From the NCBI RefSeq assembly GCF_016086655.4, contig NC_052141.2, forward strand, positions 5,518,001 to 5,582,000: DNA of 64,000 nucleotides. The letters run 5' to 3'. The position numbers were made by a program, and so were the translations under genes. The notes under the pieces are model-generated. The model was not told the DNA's origin and searched no databases. It was given only the letters and a program-made list of their open reading frames with translations. The stretch comes from Lepeophtheirus salmonis. Its lineage: Eukaryota > Arthropoda > Copepoda > Siphonostomatoida > Caligidae. Positions within the stretch are counted from its first letter, which is position 1. The number at the start of each line of letters is the position of its first letter. Below are positions 11,041 through 22,195 of the stretch, piece after piece.

Positions 11041-11735
11041 TCCCTAAGTAAAGAACTACGACTTTTTCTTGTGTATAACATGAGCCATTAGAGAGAGGTT
11101 GTTATCAAATCCATCAACTCCTAAAACAAAATTACTTTAAACAGACATATACCGTATAAACTTCAATGATGATCTAATCCACTGTTGAAACTTTTTGGAG
11201 CAATTGTGATCGATTGAATCCAAAATCTCTCTTCTTCTCCTCCAATGATATATTTTATAAAATATAAATATTGAATAAAGTTATTTCATCATAATTAAAA
11301 GGTTGCAATAATTGAATTTCAACTATTTGTAGTCATTGCCTCCAATTTTGAGATAGAAAAAGAAGACATTATGACGTGTGCCAAAATTATACCCTGGGCC
11401 CAAAGTAGTTTCCTCTGAATCAAGGAGTTACTTTGTAAAGCCAAAAATATACAGTTTACTTTATTGTCGACGGTCAAATTTTCTGCTTATAATATCCTAA
11501 TTAATGTTCTAAACGTTCGTTAAATTAGAAATAATTACTTTTAAAGGTGCTGTTAAGAATTCTCAAACATTAGTCAATAATAATTCCATAGTTAGTAAAG
11601 AGTTGCCTTACTACACAGCTAGCTTAGAGCCTTTTATTCATTTATCTATGGAGGAAAAGGCTGTATGGTACAATAAAGCTAACAACGTGGGACCGGTCAT
11701 GATCAGCCCCAAAGATAAATTCAATCAAGATATAC
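11041..11735. other. Unassigned spacer with one coding-like stretch
   Basis: A plus-strand frame open from about 11,551 contains LPYYTASLEPFIHL and SMEEKAVWYNKANN and runs into the F1 copy at about 11,740. It lacks a convincing start and matches nothing I know. It could be an exon or transposon fragment, or chance. Confidence 0.3.
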
Positions 11736-12413
11736 ATTTCAGTATGGAAATCCTAGAAATCCCTTAAGGGTTTTAGTGGATCGAACTAATTCGATCCTGT
11801 AAAGAAGTTTGGTCCAGATTGTACATATACAACAACTCGGTCTCGATCGATCCCAAATAAAAATATGATTAAGATTTAACTAAGGATTTAAAACAAAGAC
11901 CACGTGATCAAAATATGTACTGATTGTGGTCGTGACAATAATTCTATTTTTGTCCGCTATATTATAACTAACCACAGAGCCACCATGACTTATTTGAAGA
12001 TGAATTGTTGGTGACGTTATTTGTTTTTCTGAATTGTGAATGTCGTCCTAAAATGACGTCATCTGAAGTACAATTTGACGCATAAATCATATGTGGATAA
12101 GAGATAATATTGGTTCATTGATTGAAACCAAAAAAAAAAAAATATGTTCAGTATTTGAAATCGATTAAATTTCAGTCTGAGGCTTGGACCGAAATATGAG
12201 TCCAAATTGGTCTTGAAGAAGTCACTTAATGCCGAATTGAAAAATGGGTATGTATATCAGGCCAAAAAAAATAATCAATCCAGTATTTGAAAACGAAGAA
12301 ATTTCGATAGTGGTGGTCGGAACAGAACTTTCCGCTCAGACCCCTCTAGCAAACAATCCCTGAAGACCAAATCAAAAATAACAAATTCGATCTGAGACCG
12401 AGTCTCAACACCA
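11736..12413 (-). mobile_element. F1 copy, reverse orientation, eroded left end
   Basis: F1 modules run from 'ggaaatcctagaaatccctt' and 'tggatcgaactaattcgatc' on the left to 'gatctgagaccgagtctcaa' and CAACACCA (ending 12,413) on the right. The left terminal TAGTGTTG has decayed and no 8-bp duplication is visible. A small reverse frame at the right end is repeat sequence, not a gene. Confidence 0.55.
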
Positions 12414-12889
12414 ATAAGTCTATATCCCCATCTAAGTAGGATTATTTGTCTTCTAACCATTATTTATTAAAATATATTAAAAATATGTTAAATAAGAGAA
12501 GATATTAATTTATTTATTTTTAAGGCAAATAGAACATTCGAGTCAATATTGGATCTCAGTATGTAATATGTATGTATACCAAAAACGTTTATTTAGACAA
12601 AGAGAGAGAGAGAAAATAACGAGTCAGTCGGTCCTTGGAGAGATATTATTAAGAAACAGAATATAAAGAAGTAGAGAAGAGAAAAAAATAATTTAAAATA
12701 TGGCAAACATAAGACATTCTTGGGGATAGATTCATTAATCATTGTCGAAACCAAGTAAAGAAAAACAAAAATAAGATAAGGGACTCTTACTTAAAGAGTA
12801 GGAGGGAAAGGGAAGAAAAAAAAAAACAGGGATTATGTTCATTGTAGTACAGATAATACTTCAAGAATGAGTATTTGAGTCAAGCATAT
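12414..12889. other. Unassigned A-rich spacer
   Basis: An (AG)n-like run lies at about 12,600-12,615. I see nothing else. Confidence 0.4.
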
Positions 12890-14460
12890 GTATATATATA
12901 TGTGACCCGTCAACACACAAGCAGGCTAAAACAATTTTTCCCGAAACGGAGTGGAGATTACATTTGTATTTTTTTGGCAAATTATCCTTCATTTCTACCA
13001 ACAAAATAATCACGTTAAGGCTTTGAGTGCCCCACTTAAAGCCGCAAAAATTGATTGTCACTTTAAAATAATGAGAAATTGGTAGAACCATCAGTTAAAA
13101 CAAGCCGTAGGGTGGTCAATATAAGTTTTTTAAGCCAAGTATAGGTTCTGAACTATACATAGTTACAATTCCAGTATGACTTAAGTATGTCTTTGAAATA
13201 TTGGAGTTCAGACCAGGATATTCGTCAATATATAAGTCCATATGTGACCCGTCAATCCAAAAGCAGGCTAGAATGATTTTTCTTCTCAATATTGAGTGTG
13301 TTGAAATTCATAGATTTGATGGTTGAAAGGTGGGGCTATCGGGGAGAATAATGGTCTTTCATATCAAGTAGAGGTTGCAAGACTATATCTGAAATCCTTG
13401 GGATTCATAAGGCATCCCAGAAATTTGTACAATAGCCTAATAACTGACTCAAGTATGTTTATGAAATATTAGACTAATGAAGATGGTATTTTTAATCTAT
13501 AATTACGTTTGGTCTATTGACACAAAATATAGCCTACAGGATTTGTATAAAAATAGAGTGATGAGTATATTTGTATTGTAAGAAAGAAATCCAACAAAAC
13601 GACAAATTATCCTCCATATCTATGAACAAACTTTTCTTATTAACACTTTGGGTGTGTCGTAAATCGCACTTAGAATCCCAAAAAAAACAATCTTCACAAT
13701 AAAGAATGAGAAATTGATCGATTTCTTGTTTCAATGGATGCATCGGGATCAATATAGGTTTTTTATATCAAATACAAGTTTTAAACTATAGCCAGAATAC
13801 GTATGTATCATAACTTATCCTAGAAATTTGAATAGTTGGCCTTTCATTAACTCAAGTAAGTCTATGAAATATTGGGTTAAAGAAATATATATATATTTTT
13901 TAATTTATAAGCATACTTGTGGATCGTCAACAAAGGAACAAGTTAAAATGAGTTTTATTCTAATTGAGTATGGATTAAATTTGTACTCTCATACGCATTA
14001 TCGTTCATTTCTAATTGCAAACTATTCTTGTTAACCGACTGCGTGTGTCGCAAATGGCATTTAAAGCCCTAAAAATTAATCGTCACATGAAAATAATGAG
14101 AAATTAATTAATTGATATAATGGTTAAAAGTGCCAAATGTTGACCAATATTCGTCGCAGAAACCAATAAAGATAATCAAATGTAATTAAAGTTCTTTTGT
14201 ATCTTAACTCATCCCAGATATTTGTTTAGCAATCCCATAATTCGCTGAAATATGTCTATGAAATATTAAGATAAAGAAAAGTATTTTTTGATTTAAATGT
14301 ATATTTGTGGCCCGTCAACCAAAAATTAAGCTAGAATGATTTTTTCAAATGGAGTATGGATTTTATTTGCATTTTTTAAGAAATTATTATTGTCAATTTC
14401 TATCAACAATTTATTAAGAAGAAAACGTGAAGAGAAAATTAAATTAAGGTCATTTCAGTT
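12890..14460 (+). repeat. F3 tandem array, about 4.5 units
   Basis: Unit starts with 'gtgacccgtcaacacacaag' or variants fall at about 12,900, 13,242, 13,545 (eroded), 13,917 and 14,303, giving spacings of about 300-385 bp. Each unit has the same order: 'cgtcaac..aaagca.gctagaatgattttt', 'tatcaacaaa.tattcttatt', 'gtgtgtcgcaaat', 'gtcac..taataatgagaaatt', then 'ttcaaata..gg.t..aaactatagc' and 'tatgtctatgaaatatt'. No open frame is conserved between units. Class unknown. Confidence 0.8.
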
Positions 14461-14512
14461 CAATGCACAAAAAAAAAAAGTAAAACATAACAAAATGTGA
14501 TCTTTTGTTAGT

Positions 14513-15180
14513 ACAGGGGTTTTAATATTGATTTTTTTAGTAAATCATTAAATGTAAAAATCAAGTGATTAGACTTTTAAAAATTTCAAAAATCCACAGC
14601 TATTAACAAAAAACTAAAAGTCCTGGAAAAATATTGAAAAATGCAATTTGGAATATTTAAAAATACATAGATATTCACACAAAAAATTATTTATTTTTTT
14701 TGGAAAAAAATTCCAAATATTAAATTTTTAGTAAAAAACTTGAAAAATTATCAGGTCTTTGAAATTTCTTTTAAAAAACAACACTCTTTTTTTGTGAATA
14801 GTTGGGATTTTTGAAGAATTCACAAAATAATAAAATTTCAAAAATGAAGTTTTAAATATTAAATTTTTTGAAAAAATATTTCATCAATCCACAGCTATTC
14901 ACAGAAAGAAAAAAAATCAGAAAAACAGTTCAAATATTAAATTTTTTTAGAAAAAAACTTCAAAAATTCTCAGGTGTTTCTTTTTTTTCTAAAATCTATA
15001 TCTATTCACAATTAAATTTAAAAATTAAATTTCAAATTCAAAAAATTCTGAAAAATAAATTCAAATATTGTTTTTTTTTCATCCAGATCAAAAAAAAATT
15101 CTATTAAAAAGCAAAAATTCCTTAATTTGGGGTGAGAGGGACTACAGCCCCTCCAGCCCACCCCCTGCGGACGCATCCTT
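14513..15180 (+). mobile_element. F4 A/T-rich hAT-derived element
   Basis: The A/T-rich interior repeats 'tttcaaaaatccacagctat' and 'aatattaaattttt'. The right end is well preserved: 'gactacagcccctccagccc' then 'accccctgcggacgcatcc', the inverse of the F4 TIR. The left end (CAGGGGTTTTAAT) is eroded. There is no coding content. Small frames across it are repeat shadows. Confidence 0.6.
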
Positions 15181-15395
15181 CTCTTCTTTATACATTTTGT
15201 CTCTTTTTGGTTTATTAATTTAATTATTGGACAATTGTCATATAATAGCGCTTTTAACCAACTGTTGAATCCTCCACATAACAAAATGGACCAATTGCTA
15301 ATTAGTGAACATTTAATTCTTTTAAAATTTGTGTATAATGAATGGGAATCAAAATTACATTCTCTTGCAGCATGACTCATCATAAAATTTATATA

Positions 15396-15934
15396 CAGGT
15401 GTGCGCGTCTAAAACTGAACACTCCTTTAAATTTTACGGCTTGAGGGCTTGACGAGGGGTTCTCTTGTAGACCTTAAGGCCAAGATCTTTCTTAAGTAGC
15501 CGGTTCATGGTCCTTCTGATGACGTTACACTCCCTGAAGAGGTCGCTGACGGTGGCCTTGCCTCTCTTGTCCTCGACAGACTTTTTTAGGGCAGCAACCA
15601 TTTCGTCCAACCTTCCAGGCCTTGACTTAGATCTTGTGGTCGCCTCAGGAGACCCTTATGCTACCACGCTGTAAACGGTGGTGCGGCTGCAGTTCATAAC
15701 CTTGGAAATTTCAGAGGGAGTTTTTCTCCGCGCGGAAAGTTCCAAAATTGTGACTCGATGTATCTCCATATTATCGGCTGTTGTTTCACTGTTGTTATTT
15801 AGATTTTGCTGGAGTTTTGTTTATAACTAGTCAACAAGACCCTTGCCTCGAAGTATAACCCGGTTTCAACTACATAAAATCACGAATATGTCGTAAAATT
15901 TAAAGGAGTGTTCAGTTTTAGACGCACACACCTG
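15396..15934 (-). mobile_element. Internally deleted Tc1/mariner (IS630-type) element
   Basis: The ends are near-perfect inverted repeats over more than 40 bp, beginning CAGGTGTGCGCGTCTAAAAC on the left. The right end differs first at GTGTGTGCG. TA dinucleotides flank both sides (15,394-15,395 and 15,935-15,936), the expected Tc1/mariner target duplication. The 539-bp body keeps only the transposase N-terminus on the minus strand, so it is a short deletion derivative that could move only in trans. TIR identity suggests it is younger than most copies here. Confidence 0.85.
15434..15769 (-). pseudogene. IS630-type transposase N-terminal domain
   Basis: From the ATG at 15,769 the frame reads MEIHRVTILELSARRKTPSE and ISKVMNCSRTTVYSVVA, a helix-turn-helix with the usual TTVY recognition turn. 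A stop at codon 38 follows, then a second half with the GRL hinge and SDLFRECNVIRRTMNRLLKK, a second helix-turn-helix. It ends QALKP at 15,434, just before the left TIR. The catalytic domain is absent. DNA binding to the TIRs was presumably its original role. Confidence 0.75.
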
Positions 15935-15936
15935 TA

Positions 15937-16883
15937 TATATTTTTTTGGTCATTTGGTAAAGTGTCGATTCGGCAAAGTGGTTATTGACAAAATAAAGTT
16001 TTGGGGAATGTTTACATACACTCATTAAAGTATATTGTTCCTCCTATTATTAAAATTTTTAAAGAGGGGCTTGACTCAACCAATATAATAAAATAAAAAA
16101 GTTTATAGGATCAGTAACAATTAATCGATTTCGTCTCCATTGAAAAAAATATACTTAGAATGTTTAATTTCATTTTAAACTTGAACACTTCCGTTAAACT
16201 ATTTTTCTCAATTATGTCATAAACCAATAAGGAATTTGAATGTTTGGTTATAAGAATATAAGGTATTCCAAATTGTAGCTCGCTAAGGGATGTGCCTTTT
16301 ATTTGAGGTCATACTCCGTTTTAAAAAGTTCTAAGGATCGAAAGGAAATTTTAATTATAGTCTTTAAATTTACTTCAATCATTTTAAAACCACAAAATCA
16401 AATCTCCTGAAATTTTCTACCCTACTATTTACAAAAGAGTAAAACTATAAATCAAGTCAAAAAATAAAGAAAATCAATATTTCGAATAATAAAAAAAAGG
16501 GAATCAAACCAAATATATATTTTTTTATTTTTGGACCGAGTAGTGTTTAGTTTAATAGGCTAAAAAACTTTCATCATTCAATTCCGATTAAACTGAGAGA
16601 GATCGTTGTATACAAAAATAAGTACCGCAAGGTTCTAAATTATGGACTATTTATTGTATATTAGCGGTCAAAAAAATTCTCAAAGTTAGACTATTTTAGA
16701 TTGGACAATAAATCAATTTTATTTATAAAGCCTCACGTATTGAATTGTGCTTTTTAAGGATAAAATAGTTTGTAATTGTTACCAAGAATCCGATGTGTTG
16801 ATATTTATACCAAATACTAAGATATGTAAATACGTCAAAATCGGACATTTTACATAAGAAATTCTCTTTAAATACAACTGATA
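15937..16883. other. Unassigned AT-rich spacer
   Basis: About 950 bp of AT-rich sequence in which I see no repeat ends, transposase motifs or coding signal. Confidence 0.4.
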
Positions 16884-16885
16884 TA

Positions 16886-17235
16886 CAGAGTGTTAAGATC
16901 AAACCGGCACATTTTTCAAAAATGTTTAAATTGTCACTAAAAGGTCACATTTTTCGACTGATTTACTTGAAAATTAGCATGAATTGTACATATGAATTTT
17001 AAAGCCTCCAGCATCAATCACATTTAGTTTCGGGGCCGTAAGGAGGAGGTGGCGTTGACAAGGTAGTTCCTTGACATGTTGGTTATTGTCTCCTTGATGG
17101 AGGCAATTAAATAGTCATTGATGGTATAAGATGCTGGATTTGTGGTATATTGAACATATCCCTAGACGAAATAATCCATTAAATTAAGATAACGACTGCT
17201 TAGGGGCCATATTTAATGCCCAATGAAATCATAAT
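16886..17235 (-). pseudogene. Mariner-type transposase C-terminus with 3' TIR
   Basis: A terminus CAGAGTGTTAAGATCAAACC follows TA at 16,884. Inboard on the minus strand, GYVQYTTNPASYTINDYLIA and SIKETITNMSRNYLVNATS, then VIDAGGFKI in a shifted frame, match the tail 'vWgy....tn..shtni..L..si......m......na..rfrprieavi.a.GGfI'. The third-aspartate region upstream is scrambled. The opposite end is replaced by the hAT remnant at 17,268. Confidence 0.65.
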
Positions 17236-17267
17236 AGTGCTCCCTCAGCCACCAATCTGACCTATCT

Positions 17268-17605
17268 CAGGGGGGCCGCAGGGTGTGAACTGGAGGGGCT
17301 GTAGCACCGCACTCCAACTGCAAATTAAGTAACTTTTCCCTTTTACTAGAAAATTTAATATTTGAAGTTTTTTTTCCCATAACTTCGAAGATCTTCGAAT
17401 GCTGTCCTATGAGACGTTCAACTGACAGAAGTTTGGGGTTTAGTGCTAATCCTGGTAAATACATTTTCCTTAAAAATCTTATAAGGGACAAATCATGTTC
17501 CACCGCTTCTTGTTATTCTTCCAAGCACTTTTGTTGGCTAGAATACATTATGTGGATCCGTAATTTTCTTTTGAATAATACAGTTGTCAAGGCGAGCAGC
17601 AACCT
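17268..17605 (-). pseudogene. hAT transposase C-terminus joined to F4 terminus
   Basis: On the minus strand the frames NKSAWKNNKKRWNMICPL, IRFLRKMYLPGLAL and KLLSVERLIGQHSKIFE reproduce the hAT dimerisation region ('W..n...fp.l..lark.L...atSvpsERlFS.aG'), followed by KREKLLNL. The coding sequence runs straight into 'gctacagcccctccagttca' and a terminus reading CAGGGGGGCCGCAGGG on the plus strand (17,268), which is the F4 end. So F4 ends belong to an hAT element. Frameshifts and substitutions make it inactive. Confidence 0.6.
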
Positions 17606-18005
17606 TTATTCGTTTGTCTTCTTACGGGGCTATTTTTTTTAGACCCGTCTTCAAACTAAAATAAACTCTGTTGTTTTTTATGACTAAGTTCGATGGGGAC
17701 TTTTTTTTCGGTCTTGCTCAAAAGACCGATTGTCTACCCGTAATGCAAGCTCCAGACATATAAAATACTTAAAACTTCATTTGACGTTATTGTACTGTTA
17801 TTCACAACATGGAAACTCACATCAAGTCATCAACATTTCATTTAAAAAACTGGTTTACACTGAATTTTAAATAAAACTGATAAACATCAATTTTCTTGTA
17901 TAACCAATCTGGACGTATTTTTTTTAATGTTCTTTTAATTGGTCAGATAGAGTTGTACGGATAAAGTGAAAATTACCCCATCTGCCTTAGAAATGTTGTT
18001 GAAGG
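17606..18005. other. Unassigned spacer
   Basis: AT-rich sequence. An F1-like 'cggtcttgctcaaaagaccg' palindrome lies at about 17,709-17,728. I see nothing else. Confidence 0.35.
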
Positions 18006-18218
18006 TCATATCCATATATATATTCCCTTCTCTAGGAAGGACCGAGGCGTGAACATACGCAAATTGCGTTCAAGAAAACAATTTCTCCTAAGTGTCGTTC
18101 TATTTTCCATATACCAATTTTTTCTATAAGACCAGTCTAGTTCGAATAAGTTCGGTTCAACACACATTAAAACAGTATCAAACCGGACTAAGATTTTCAG
18201 ACTCAAATTCAAAACTAT
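18006..18218 (+). repeat. F1 right end
   Basis: 'gaccagtctagttcgaataa', 'gttcggttcaacacacatta' and 'ccggactaagattttcagac' lead to a right terminus ending ...CAAAACTA at about 18,218. The left end is not identified. A 105-codon reverse frame across it is repeat sequence. Confidence 0.5.
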
Positions 18219-18600
18219 TAAATAGCAAGTGATTTTAGATAAAATGGTTGTTATTGTCTGGAAGTATTTTTTAAATACTAACCATCTATAATAAACGAAC
18301 ATTATTGCCATTTTAATGGACAAAGTAAATTTTTATGATAGTTGATACGAAATTGATAAAGGATTATTATGTCTTAAATAAGCCTCAATAATCAATAAAT
18401 AATCAATATTCATCCGATTATTAATATACGCGGTGGTAAGGATAAAACGGTGCCTTTTATAGTAACGAGTATATAAAATCCTTTTTTTTAAACAAAGGAT
18501 GGATAATTGTAACTTAATTGGATCTTAAACACCTGTGTATAAATAAATGACTTTTTCCTTATTTTTTAAAAGAAAAATCAACACAATTCACAGGAAAAAA
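18219..18600. other. Unassigned spacer
   Basis: AT-rich sequence with no recognised feature. Confidence 0.4.
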
Positions 18601-18604
18601 GTGA

Positions 18605-19200
18605 AATTGTCCCTATGTGGCCCGTCAGCACAATAGCAAGATGGAATTATTTTTCTCAAAGTTGATTGTGGATTACATTTCTATTCATATAAGAATTTTC
18701 GTCAATTTTTAACAAAAGATGATTCATACTAACCCTTTGTATTCGACGCAAATTCCACGTAAAGTAGCCCATATTGGTCATCACAATAAAGTATCAGTAA
18801 TTGAAAGGAGCCATATCAGGGGCAATATAAGTCTCGGAAATCCTATCAAGGTTCTAACCTATAGCTAACATTCTAGGGTAGCTTATATCATCCCACAAAT
18901 TTGAATAATACGCCTAAAATTGGCTCAAATGAGTGAAATATTGAGCAATATAAGTGGATTTTTCACTTTGGTCATTACTTGAAGAAAAAACCTTTTGCTT
19001 GGATCACCCAAATATATACTCATTGAAGGACAAATTTGTAAAAAAGTGCAAACCAATTCCACTAAATACTGTTTCTGCCAGTTTAAAAGCTGTTTGGAGA
19101 AGATTAAGAATGATTGTCGCTGCAAAAGTTCGCCAAATTGATCAAAAGTCTATATGATGATTAGTCACACTTTAAAAATAATAAATATGAAATTAATTAA
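18605..19200 (+). repeat. F3 repeat, about 1.5 units
   Basis: 'tatgtggcccgtcagcacaa' at 18,615 starts an F3 unit with 'cgacgcaaattccacgtaaa' and 'ctaacattctagggtagctt'. A second, partial unit follows from about 18,955, containing 'agttcgccaaattgatcaaa'. Same order as the array at 12.9 kb. Confidence 0.65.
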
Positions 19201-19400
19201 ATCTATTATTCTCATTTTGGTAGCCGGAGTTTATGGGGACAACCAATCAAATCCCTTTCTCCGCAAAATCCCTCATTGGACTTTATGCGACTATATGGAG
19301 GCCTTATAGCGACAAGTATTTGCCAAGTCCAGAAAAACCTAAATATTGGACAGATTATTATTACAACTATGACGTTAATGTGTATTGAAATGATTTAAAG

Positions 19401-19565
19401 CAGGGAGAGGCAACCTTTGAGACATGGAGTGTCAACTTCAACAATTTATAATCAATGAGCGTGCAACAATCAACAATAATGGTAAAAACACAACCAAACT
19501 ACGGAAATATGTTCCCATTTGTGCGTACCAATTAGAACCTGCGTGACATAAATTGCCGACCCCTG
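19401..19565 (+). mobile_element. F6 hAT-type MITE, 165 bp
   Basis: The left end CAGGGAGAGGCAACCTTTGA and the right end, CAGGGGTCGGCAATTTATGT on the reverse strand, match at about 15 of 20 bases. Flanks atttaaag (19,393-19,400) and ctttaaag (19,566-19,573) match at 7 of 8 bases, an hAT-type 8-bp duplication. No coding content. The length and CAGGGG..GGCAA ends are typical of short hAT MITEs. Confidence 0.75.
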
Positions 19566-19573
19566 CTTTAAAG

Positions 19574-20543
19574 TAATGATTTTACAGCCATCTTTGGGCA
19601 AAATAGTTGAGACAACTGCACTAAATGTAAGATTTTCGAGCTGGTTGAGGTATTTTTATAATCTCATATATCCATATAGTCCATTTTTGGAATATATGGA
19701 GGTAGCTAATTCATACATAGATACAAAACTCTCCCCATAAGGTCCGGGAACTATCATTTTATCTCAGTTATAAGCCTCTACATATATAAAGACAAAATCT
19801 TAATTGGGAAATTCTCGTTTTACTTGATTTTTGTTCAAAATTGTTTTAATGTTCAATATCTAATTTGACTTCATAAAGAAATAAATCAATTCATTCTTAG
19901 AAGGCCACAAAGTGAATGGTAATAAAATCATTGTGGTTTTGGTTTTTTTTCTGTTTTTGATTTTTCTGTCAACATCAGTTGGAAAGATGGAGAGGAATCA
20001 ATCAACCACCCTGTATTTGATATTTAAAGCCTTGTTTTTGTCATTTTATATTCAAGAAAAACAAAAAAGATGAAAAAAATAAATAAATATTTAAAGTGAT
20101 TCTTCTCTTTTGGCTTCGTTGTATTTTTTTCCCCTCATTTTATTAATGATCTTTGCCAAAATGTTTTATTAATTAAAAAAAATATATATAGACAAAAATT
20201 CAAACCATTTTTTTTTATTTTTGTTAAATTGTCTTCGTTTTTTTGTTTTAGTTTTTTTTTTTTTTTCATTCATCTTAGTCTCAAAGAACAAATAAATATT
20301 TGGGTTGGCTTACAATTTTACCCACACGTCAACTTTTCTCTTTTTGTCGCAAAATTGGTGACAGCCTCAGCAAAAAGTTGAAATTCCATCATCGCAACCT
20401 TTTAATAATATGGAAACAAATGTCGTTAAGCGACGCGAATCATAACGTGTGGGACAAAAGTCCCATTACTAATTTGATCTCCTAATCATCCAATGCCACA
20501 CAATGCCACAATTTATCCTTTACAAAGGATTTTTTTTTGACAG
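19574..20543. other. Unassigned spacer with poly-T tracts
   Basis: AT-rich sequence. A small frame at 20,300-20,485 with no family match is probably chance. I see no repeat ends. Confidence 0.4.
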
Positions 20544-20726
20544 TATGGTACGATAGCAGACAAACCTCGTTCTGGAAGACAACAGACGTTTCGTAACGCT
20601 GAAAATGTTGTAGAGCCTTCAGAAACATCCATTCGAAGACGTGCTTCCCATTTACACATTTCTGAACGCAGTTTAAGGCAAATTTTGAAAACTGATTTGA
20701 AAATATTCTGTACAAAATTCAATTAG
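20544..20726 (+). pseudogene. Mariner transposase DNA-binding fragment
   Basis: The frame reads YGTIADKPRSGRQQTFRNAE, then NVVEPSETSIRRRASHLHIS and ERSLRQILKTDLKIF. This is the GRP-like hinge (PRSGRQ) and second helix-turn-helix (S.R..a..l.iS..slr.iLk.dL) of a mariner transposase. The DD41D element at 44.6 kb has a related N-terminal region. A stop follows at 20,724 and there is no catalytic domain. Upstream sequence is not recognisably transposase. Confidence 0.7.
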
Positions 20727-22195
20727 TCCATTAATTGCTACAGAGAGATCATGATTAACGTGTTGAGTACAGTAATGTAATTCTAAGGCTGTCTGGTGAA
20801 ATTGAATATTTTTCGTCTATTTTCGAATCGCGGTCACCATTTAGTCGATGTTATTTTCCAATCATAACGAAAAAAAAATGTCAAGACCAAATACATTTTT
20901 ATGGAAACCAAACTTACTTACATATATTTTCCTTGAACAAAGTTGTAGGCAATTAAAAGGGTAGCGGGCCTGTTGCTCCACCCGCTATATTTTTCGTCAA
21001 CATAAATTCATTTTTCATAAAGGTAAAAAAAGGATTATTAATTAGAAAATCTTTATTTTTGTCATAAGGACATGTTTATCCATTTATAAACTGAGGATTT
21101 TTGAGCGATTGAACGACATTGGTGTGTGAATAAATTTGCACTATTAAAAATTATTATATTCTAAATTGAAAGTATTTCTAGTACAACAATTGTTCGTATA
21201 AATCCCCGTTGATTTCAAACAAATAGATAAGAGCCTTTATTTGGTTTTTGTGAATTTATTTGGCATGACCCTTCAAGCATATCATTTATTAGTAGAATTA
21301 CGATTTGTTAGTGATCGTTCAATCGCTCAAAAATTGCTCAATATGATCCTTTTTTTCTTCTTCTTTTCCTGGAATACTGCTTATTATGTCCTTTCTGTGT
21401 GAAAAAGGCTCATTTTTCTAAACTGGTATGAAATAAATATAGAAAGTTTGGTTTTTAGTTATATTATATAATAGTTTTTGATGATTATTTGATGTTATTT
21501 TTCGAGTTAAATATACCCTCCAAAAACACACTTCATTTTGGTAGTAAAATTTGTATATGATGAGCTCCGGATAGTGATTACATGACCGGATATATGCAGG
21601 AGCCAGATAACGACATCAGCCACTTAGAAAAAGGATATATATATTTTGCAATAAATTGACTGTTGAATAATCCCCTTTGAATCTAGTAACAAACGATAAA
21701 TACTTTTGCGCCAAACTTCCAAATCCTGATCTTACATTTATGCAAAAGGTTGCACGTGTAATCACTGTTGGTGATGATGAGATTCCTCCATTTTACAAGA
21801 TCTTACCAACTTTAAATTTCCTTCAACTACAAATGTGCACGTCGTTTAGTATGTTAACAGAAGAAAATCTTTCTAAAAACATGATTTGTCAATAAACATA
21901 TTATATCAAAATTTATGAATAAATTATATCAAATATAAATCATCACTAATTACTTTCATTTATTCTTATAAAACAGTATTTTTCTTAAAAGTACAAATTG
22001 CTCAATTAAGATATTTTTGGTGATCATATCTCAAAATTTAACGACTACTCTTTTTTTGTTCATTTCGGCCCAAAACAATTGCTCAAACATCCTAAGTCTA
22101 TTAATTATAACTATCACAAACGCTATCTTACATATAGCCAATGAAAAATTAAAATGAATTTATTTATATTTAATTTGTTATATTAAAATTCGAAA
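20727..22195. other. Unassigned AT-rich region
   Basis: A plus-strand frame at 21,677-21,895 (MNLVTNDKYFCAKLPNPDLT..., 72 residues) has fairly ordinary codon content but no family I recognise. It lies just downstream of the reverse-strand helicase remnant and could belong to the same Helitron. Otherwise I see nothing. Confidence 0.3.

Noticed and set aside
10475..12413. Treating these two F1 ends as one 1.9-kb element.
   Set aside because: Flanking octamers match at only 4 of 8 bases and an independent F1 start seems to lie near 11,740. Kept as separate entries.
12890..14460. A CRISPR-like array, because of regular repeats.
   Set aside because: Units are 300-385 bp, diverged, without short direct repeats and unique spacers, and the context is eukaryotic.
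18006..18323. A 105-codon minus-strand open frame.
   Set aside because: It overlaps an F1 right end and has no protein family features.
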